NCBI GenBank assembly: GCA_029216955.1
Contig: JANAVB010003400.1
Coordinates: 11,623,128 to 11,687,127, forward strand
Length of the DNA stretch: 64,000 bases
Reading direction: 5' to 3'
Source of the DNA: Iris pallida
Lineage: Eukaryota > Streptophyta > Magnoliopsida > Asparagales > Iridaceae
Under the pieces are notes generated by a model, which searched no databases, had not been told where the DNA came from, and saw nothing but the letters and a program-made list of their open reading frames with translations. Positions 55,601 to 64,000 of the stretch are shown one piece after another (position 1 is the first letter of the stretch; each line of letters opens with the position of its first letter). The position numbers and the translations under genes are program-made.

Positions 55601-57256
55601 GTTGATGAAGGACTTCGACATCGATTTACAGTATCACCCCGGGAAGGCAAATGTGGTGGCGGATACGCTGAGCAGGCATCCGATGGCATGGTATCTGATG
55701 ATTGATCAGCATTTATGGGAGGATCTGGAGAAGCTCGGTATCGAGCTAGTTCAGCCAGGATCAGTGATACAGATGATGGCGCTTGACATTCAGTCAGATT
55801 TGATGGAGCAGATCCGGGAGGCACAGTCTACAGATGAGAGCCTTCGCAGGCTTCGACCCCAGGCATTAGCTGGATTGCTGGATGACTTCACTATAGCAGA
55901 TGATGGATCCTTGAGGCATGGCAGCCGATTGTGCGTGCCGAAGGGAGAGCTGGTAGAGGCAGTCTTGCAGGAGGTGCACCGATCGAGATATTCTATTCAC
56001 CCTGGTGCTAACAAGATGTACCGTGACTTGCGGGAACATCTTTGATGGCACGGGATGAAGAGGGATGTATCACGTTTCATCTCGAGATGCCTAGTTTACC
56101 AGCAGGTCAAGGCGGAGTGCCAGAGGCCAGCTGGTTTGTTGCAGCCGTTACCCATTCCTGAGTGGAAGTGGGAACATATTACGATGGACTTCGTTTCAGG
56201 GCTTCCTCGTTCCCAAGGAGGGAAAGATGCCATCTGGGTCATCGTAGACAGGCTGATGAAGTGTGCGCACTTCATACCCTTCAAGGTGGGGCTTTCCACC
56301 GAGAAGTTGGCGGAGCTATACATGCAGCAGATAGTTTGCCTACACGGAGTGCCGGTGAGCATCGTGTCAGACAGAGACAGCAGATTCACATCCCACTACT
56401 GGAGGAGCTTGCAGGAGGAGTTGGGCAGTAGGCTCAAGTTCAGTACGGCGTACCACCCGCAGACAGATGGGCAGTCCGAGAGGACGATACAGACACTGGA
56501 GGATATGCTGAGGACCTGCGTGCTGGACTTCGGAGGATCATGGGAGAGCCATCTGCACTTGATAGAGTTTTCATACAACAACAGCTACCAGGCCAGTATT
56601 GGTATGTCTCCTTTAGAGGCGCTTTATGGACGACGATGCCGTACACCACTCTTTTGGGATGATGTTGGAGACAGAGTTATGTTTGGGCCAGAGATGATCA
56701 CGGATGCAGCAGAGAAAGTCGGGATGATCAGAGACAGGCTCAGAGTAGCTCAGGACAGGCAGAAACACTGGACTGATGCTAGTCGCAGATCGATGGAGTT
56801 CGCAGATGGTGATATGGTGCTAGTGAAGATATCACCTACTAGAGGGACGATCCGGTTCGGACGAGGAGGAAAGCTGAGCCCAGATACATCGGGCCATTCG
56901 AGATACTTGGCAGGATCGGAGAGGTAGCTTACAGGGTTGCACTTCCACCCAACCTAGCAGGAGTTCACGATGTCTTTCACGTATCTCAGCTGAGGAGATA
57001 TGTTCCAGACCCCAGTCATGTGCTAGATCATTCGGAGTTGGAGGTCGGACCGAGCCTTACAGTTTCTGAGCAGCCAGTGGAGATATTAGACAGGAGAGAG
57101 AAGAGGCTGAGGAACAAGGTTATACCCCTAGTGCGAGTAGCTTGGAGCCGTCACTCCCTAGGTGAATCTACTTGGGAGAGGGAGTCGGACATGAGGGAGA
57201 GATACCCTTACTTGTTCAATCCAACCGCTGCGAGGGAACCACCCGTTCCCGCTTGA
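52626..57256 (+). pseudogene. Gypsy element 1 gag-pol polyprotein, interrupted
   Basis: One frame (frame 3) runs from the ATG at 52626, with stops TAG at 53547, TAG at 53721 and TGA at 56043. A one-base loss near 56880 moves the last part to frame 2, which ends at 57256. Domains: gag capsid region (52990-53470), CCHC knuckles CSFCGRPGHDYSIC and [14 protein letters not shown] (about 53665-53765), protease [12 protein letters not shown] (about 53960), reverse transcriptase with [14 protein letters not shown] (about 54888), RNase H with [13 protein letters not shown] and [14 protein letters not shown], integrase HHCC region then a DDE core ([29 protein letters not shown]), and a chromodomain-like tail (VAWSRHSLGESTWERESDM). 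The second Cys of the integrase zinc site is Tyr (CLVYQQ). It is not expected to be active on its own. Confidence 0.95.
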
Positions 57257-57367
57257 TACCTTAGAGGTTAGTTTCGATCGCAGCCTTAGTCATTTTGTTG
57301 CATTGCTTGCTATGTTAGAATATTGTCGGGTCTTCAATCCTTGTGAATTTCGAGGACAAAATTTTTC

Positions 57368-57380
57368 AAGGAGGGAAGAC
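57368..57380 (+). other. Polypurine tract of Gypsy element 1
   Basis: The run aaggagggaaga sits directly before the 3' LTR, after the plant Gypsy landmark gaatttcgaggacaaaat. It would prime plus-strand DNA synthesis. Confidence 0.8.
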
Positions 57381-57381
57381 T

Positions 57382-60718
<3,337 letters not shown>

Positions 60719-60723
60719 GCTAT
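60719..60723 (+). repeat. Target-site duplication of Gypsy element 1, right
   Basis: GCTAT, identical to 49071-49075. Confidence 0.9.
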
Positions 60724-61499
60724 ATATTTAGAAAGAGGGATTAATGGAGATTTTGGGTTCGATTTGGACTGAACCATAGGAGGAGCAGGGGATTTGAAGT
60801 AGGGGTACAAGGAATGAAGGCCTGCACACACTTGGCAATGCAGCAGGGGTTTATTTTGCTATATGCAGGTGTTAAGGAGGAACCCTCTACAGTTGAGTCC
60901 TTGTCATTAGTGCAGGCCCTTACATATTCATACTGTTGTTAGTAAAGGGAATGCACTAGGCAGGTAAAGGAAGGGAAAGCCGAGTGCACAGGTCATTAGA
61001 AAATACAACAATAGCATCATAAGCATGGAGAGGAAGTTCCTCAGTCATAAAGATTGTGTGCAAATGTGGGATAGTTTTATAGATAGGAAATTATATAGGG
61101 TGAGGGTGATATGGGTTATGTACAGGCCTATGGAGGGTTTTGGGAACTTAGTCATTCATCTTTCAGTGAACTGAAATGGGTTGAGTAGCAGTTAAGTAAA
61201 GAAATTAGGGGTTTGTGTTAGGCACATTATTTATGCATGATAGATGATACCAAAACAAGAATTTGGTTCATCTATATGGATAATATGGTTTAGCCTAATC
61301 TGGGGTCTAGAAATTGGTAGGTAGATGCATAGGAAATATCCTAGATACTAGATAGGTTTTAGTCTTTAAACAAGTAATACATAAAAATAGTCAGTCCTAC
61401 ATAAAAAGTAATGCAATGTGGCAAACTGAACATAAATATCTGGCTTTTGGCCAACTGAACATAAGTAATAAATAAAAATAATCAGTATCAGAACATATT
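60724..61499. other. Non-coding repeat DNA after Gypsy element 1
   Basis: G-rich on the plus strand to about 61330, then AT-rich with ctggcttttggccaactgaacataa phrases that foreshadow the tandem repeat. No reading frame of note. Confidence 0.5.
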
Positions 61500-61770
61500 C
61501 AACAAAATATAAGGCTTTTGGCAAACTGGCCAGCAATTTGGCATTTGTGCAACTTGTACTATAACATTATTTGCCCTGCATCAGAACAAAATCAACAAAA
61601 TATAAGGCTTTTGGCAAACTGGCCAGCAATTTGGCATTTGTGCAACTTGCACTATAACATTATTTGCCCTGCATCAGAACAGAATCAACAAAATATAAGG
61701 CTTTTAGCAAACTGGCCAGCAATTTGGCATTTGTGCAATTTGCACTATAACATTATTTGCCATGCAATGC
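61500..61770. repeat. 93-bp tandem repeat, three units
   Basis: Units start caacaaaatataagg at 61500, 61593 and 61686. The unit is 31 codons long with no stop in one frame, so an ORF reading LLANWPAIWHLCNLHYNIIC arises three times. The last unit is incomplete. The near identity suggests recent expansion. Confidence 0.93.
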
Positions 61771-61918
61771 AAACACATTTCATTCCAATTTCCAGGCACA
61801 TATTTCATTCCAATTTTCAGACAATAGATAAATATATAAGGAAAGAGATTCTTAGTTTCTTACAGCGATTCAAGAATTACCAATCCAAGCACAAGATCCA
61901 ACTCCAGGTTCCCACTTC

Positions 61919-63136
61919 CTATAATCCCAAATAGAAATAACTGCAAAATTAACATTAATTAGCATAATGATCAACATATGACATTATAAATAGCCATCAT
62001 TTCTATAATAGAAAAAAATATAATAACATAACACATAAATTGTGTAAGTTTCAGATCATGTCATACTAGGAAACTGTAATGTCCATATATTTGAAAGCAT
62101 GATGTTTGAAATGGTGGCTTTGCTGTTTGATTTGTTACAAACATAAGCATGTTGTTGTTTGATTTGTTACAAACATAAGCATGTTGCTGATTATTTGTTA
62201 CAAAATTACTTAGCAAAATAAAACATTCATAAGCATGTTTTTTTTTTATCTATTACACAGACACAGACGCATAAACCAACCATTCTTGATCTTAATTGAA
62301 TAAATTATATAACCAGGGAACAAAATTATAACAGATCTAGACAAAATAAATTGTATATGATAATAACATAAATAAATTGTATAACCAGGGAACAATTATA
62401 ACATAAATTGTTCTGAGATGTATATGATAATAACATAAAATCGTATATTATAATAACACAAAATTATAGTTCTGAGATGTATATGATAATAACATAAATA
62501 AATTGTATAACCAGATCTAGACAAAATTATAACAGATCTAGACAAAATTGTAACATATCTAGACAAAATTAGAAAAAAAATTATACAGATCTAGTCTTCA
62601 CCATAGTAAAATATACTTACAGTGATGAGTGATATCAGTGAGAGACTGAGAGAGAGCGAGAGATCGACGTCGACCGACGGATCTGAAGTCGGATCAACGG
62701 TGGTAGGTGGGTAGGGTTAGGGTTCTCCAGTCGAGAGTAGAGGGAACAGGGAAGGGAAGGTCGAGAGTAGAGGGAACAGAGAAGGGAAGGGAAAGGGATT
62801 TGGCTTGGAGGAGGAGGAGCGCCACTCTTGAAGAGCTTAGGGTTTGCCAATGCCAGCAGTCGTTACTTTGGAAGTTTGGAGGAGTAATGAGAAAATGTGA
62901 GGAGAGAGAAAAAAATGTTATATACTTAGGTTAGGGCTGAGGGTAAACATGTAAATTCACATACTCAATTCGGTTTAAAATCGAACCTGAAACCCAATAA
63001 CCGTAATCGACCCGATTAACCAAATTAGTGGGTTTCTGTAACCGAACCCGACCCGATTTTTTTGAACCGAATCAAATGGCCAATTCGTTTCAGTTTGATC
63101 CGGTTTTTCGTTTCAAACCGCTAAATGCTCACCCTT
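61919..63136 (-). mobile_element. hAT-like element end, second copy
   Basis: Counterpart of 1-1200, ending ctcaccctta at 63127-63136. Upstream it merges without a visible border into the 93-bp tandem repeat and the DNA split by Gypsy element 1, so those may also be parts of the same element. Confidence 0.5.
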
Positions 63137-63505
63137 AGGGGGAGGTGTCAAAGGTGATGATCATTATTCATTGGCAGTTTTCGCTAAAAGTGGAAGGTTT
63201 TATGCATTATGGTAAAACAAGTGGAGGTGCAACTCAAAATTTCTGTTTTAAGAGGGGTGCACCTTAAAATGATAAAACAAGTGAGGTGTAACTCAAAATT
63301 TCTCAAACAATAAATGTAAGACCATGAAAAAAAAAATTTGTTTACGATTTTGACGAAAATGCTGAGAGAAACGGTAAATGTCCATTTTAAACGTGAACGA
63401 AACTAGTTCTAAATCTGCTAAATATATTTCGTTCCGAGAAGCATCTATCTTTTTTTTTTACATTTTAACTTTTGTCGCTTTTGATGATTTTGTCAATAAT
63501 GTGGA

Positions 63506-63530
63506 TTATTATTATTATTATTATTATTTT
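63506..63530. repeat. (ATT)n microsatellite, second copy
   Basis: Counterpart of 1562-1586, adjoining the tRNA-like module. Confidence 0.85.
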
Positions 63531-63552
63531 GAAGAAAGGATAATTAGTTCCG

Positions 63553-63628
63553 GAATCGCTTCCATTGGGATTCGAACTCCTGACCACTCAGCCCATATGC
63601 CTCACCGCTACCACTAAGCTAGGGGTCA
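63553..63628 (-). repeat. tRNA-derived (SINE-like) module, second copy
   Basis: Counterpart of 1610-1685, with the same A and B boxes. Confidence 0.5.
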
Positions 63629-63719
63629 TTGGCATATAATAATGTGGATTATATTCCTCCTACAAATACATTTTCTAGACTTTCAATATATTTCCTAGTC
63701 AGTTATCTAAATGATTGTG

Positions 63720-63945
63720 CTACTTGTTTAAATTTTGTTGTTACCCCCCCTCCCCCTCCCCTCCCCCCCCCCCCAACCCCCATCATAATTAATTTAACCT
63801 TGTGTTCATAAATTTTTTTTTGATTTCTATTATTTTATTACTTGTTTAAATTTTGTTATTACCCTTCCTCCCCCCCCCCTCTGATCATAATTAATATAAC
63901 CTTGTGTTCATAAAAAAACTTTTGATTTCTATTATTTTGTTACAT
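63720..63945. repeat. C-rich tandem repeat, second copy
   Basis: Counterpart of 1777-1994; C-run lengths differ between copies (for example tcccc interruptions near 63750). Confidence 0.8.
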
Positions 63946-64000
63946 TTTTAAGAATTTTTATTTTATCTACTGTTAATGGAGTTAAAAGACTCTAATGACA

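Larger units (their letters stand above)
61919..64000. repeat. Copy 2 of the long direct duplication
   Basis: It matches 1-2049 to the last base of the window and continues beyond. See copy 1. Compared with it, this copy keeps complete AT dinucleotide repeats (for example aaataaattg and gataataacat), so it looks like the more accurate of the two. Confidence 0.95.

Overview
The window is plant nuclear DNA and is most likely from an angiosperm. Evidence for this is one spliced plant-type PHD-finger gene, hAT and CACTA DNA transposons, and Ty3/Gypsy LTR retrotransposons of the long-LTR, chromodomain-tailed kind. The very GC-rich first exon followed by AT-rich later exons is common in monocots, but that alone does not place the species. 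I found no bacterial operon, CRISPR array, rRNA gene or functional tRNA gene.

Layout: 1-2049 is a segment that recurs almost unchanged at 61919-64000. It carries the end of a hAT-like element, a tRNA-derived (SINE-like) module and C-rich tandem repeats. At 2416-2956 there may be a MITE containing a perfect 21-bp hairpin. A PHD-finger gene runs on the plus strand from 3172 to 23447 in about seven coding exons. Its first intron is about 15.5 kb and is filled with hAT-type elements, including a decayed minus-strand hAT transposase (about 15280-17085) and a nested non-autonomous copy with target duplication (13024-14077). The coding exons need at least four frame changes, so the gene is either decaying or, more likely, carries sequencing indels. 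From 23448 to 26342 there is non-coding DNA with a small hAT element (25171-25716). From about 26343 to the N gap at 33561-33573 lies the 5' portion of a CACTA element, with 40-bp subterminal repeats, internal duplications and a broken TNP2-type transposase. Directly after the gap is a heavily damaged Ty3/Gypsy interior (33574-38409) with the start of its 3' LTR. From 38410 to 47545 there are LTR-like segments without coding capacity, two of them with promoter-like boxes on the minus strand, plus an 18/19-bp minisatellite. A complete Ty3/Gypsy element (49076-60718) has 3.3-kb LTRs, a 5-bp target duplication GCTAT and one gag-pol reading frame interrupted by three stops and one frameshift. The rest, to 61918, is non-coding and includes a 93-bp tandem repeat.

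How the parts relate: only the PHD gene looks like a host gene. Everything else is layered transposon sequence. The order of insertion can be read in places: one hAT inside another hAT end, and Gypsy element 1 inside older repeat DNA that leads into the hAT end at 63136. I did not find a convincing undescribed biological system. The most useful second looks are the indel-only terminal duplication (62 kb apart, and a possible assembly artefact or tandem duplication that would include the PHD gene), the frame breaks in the PHD gene, and the CACTA element's duplicated transposase start.
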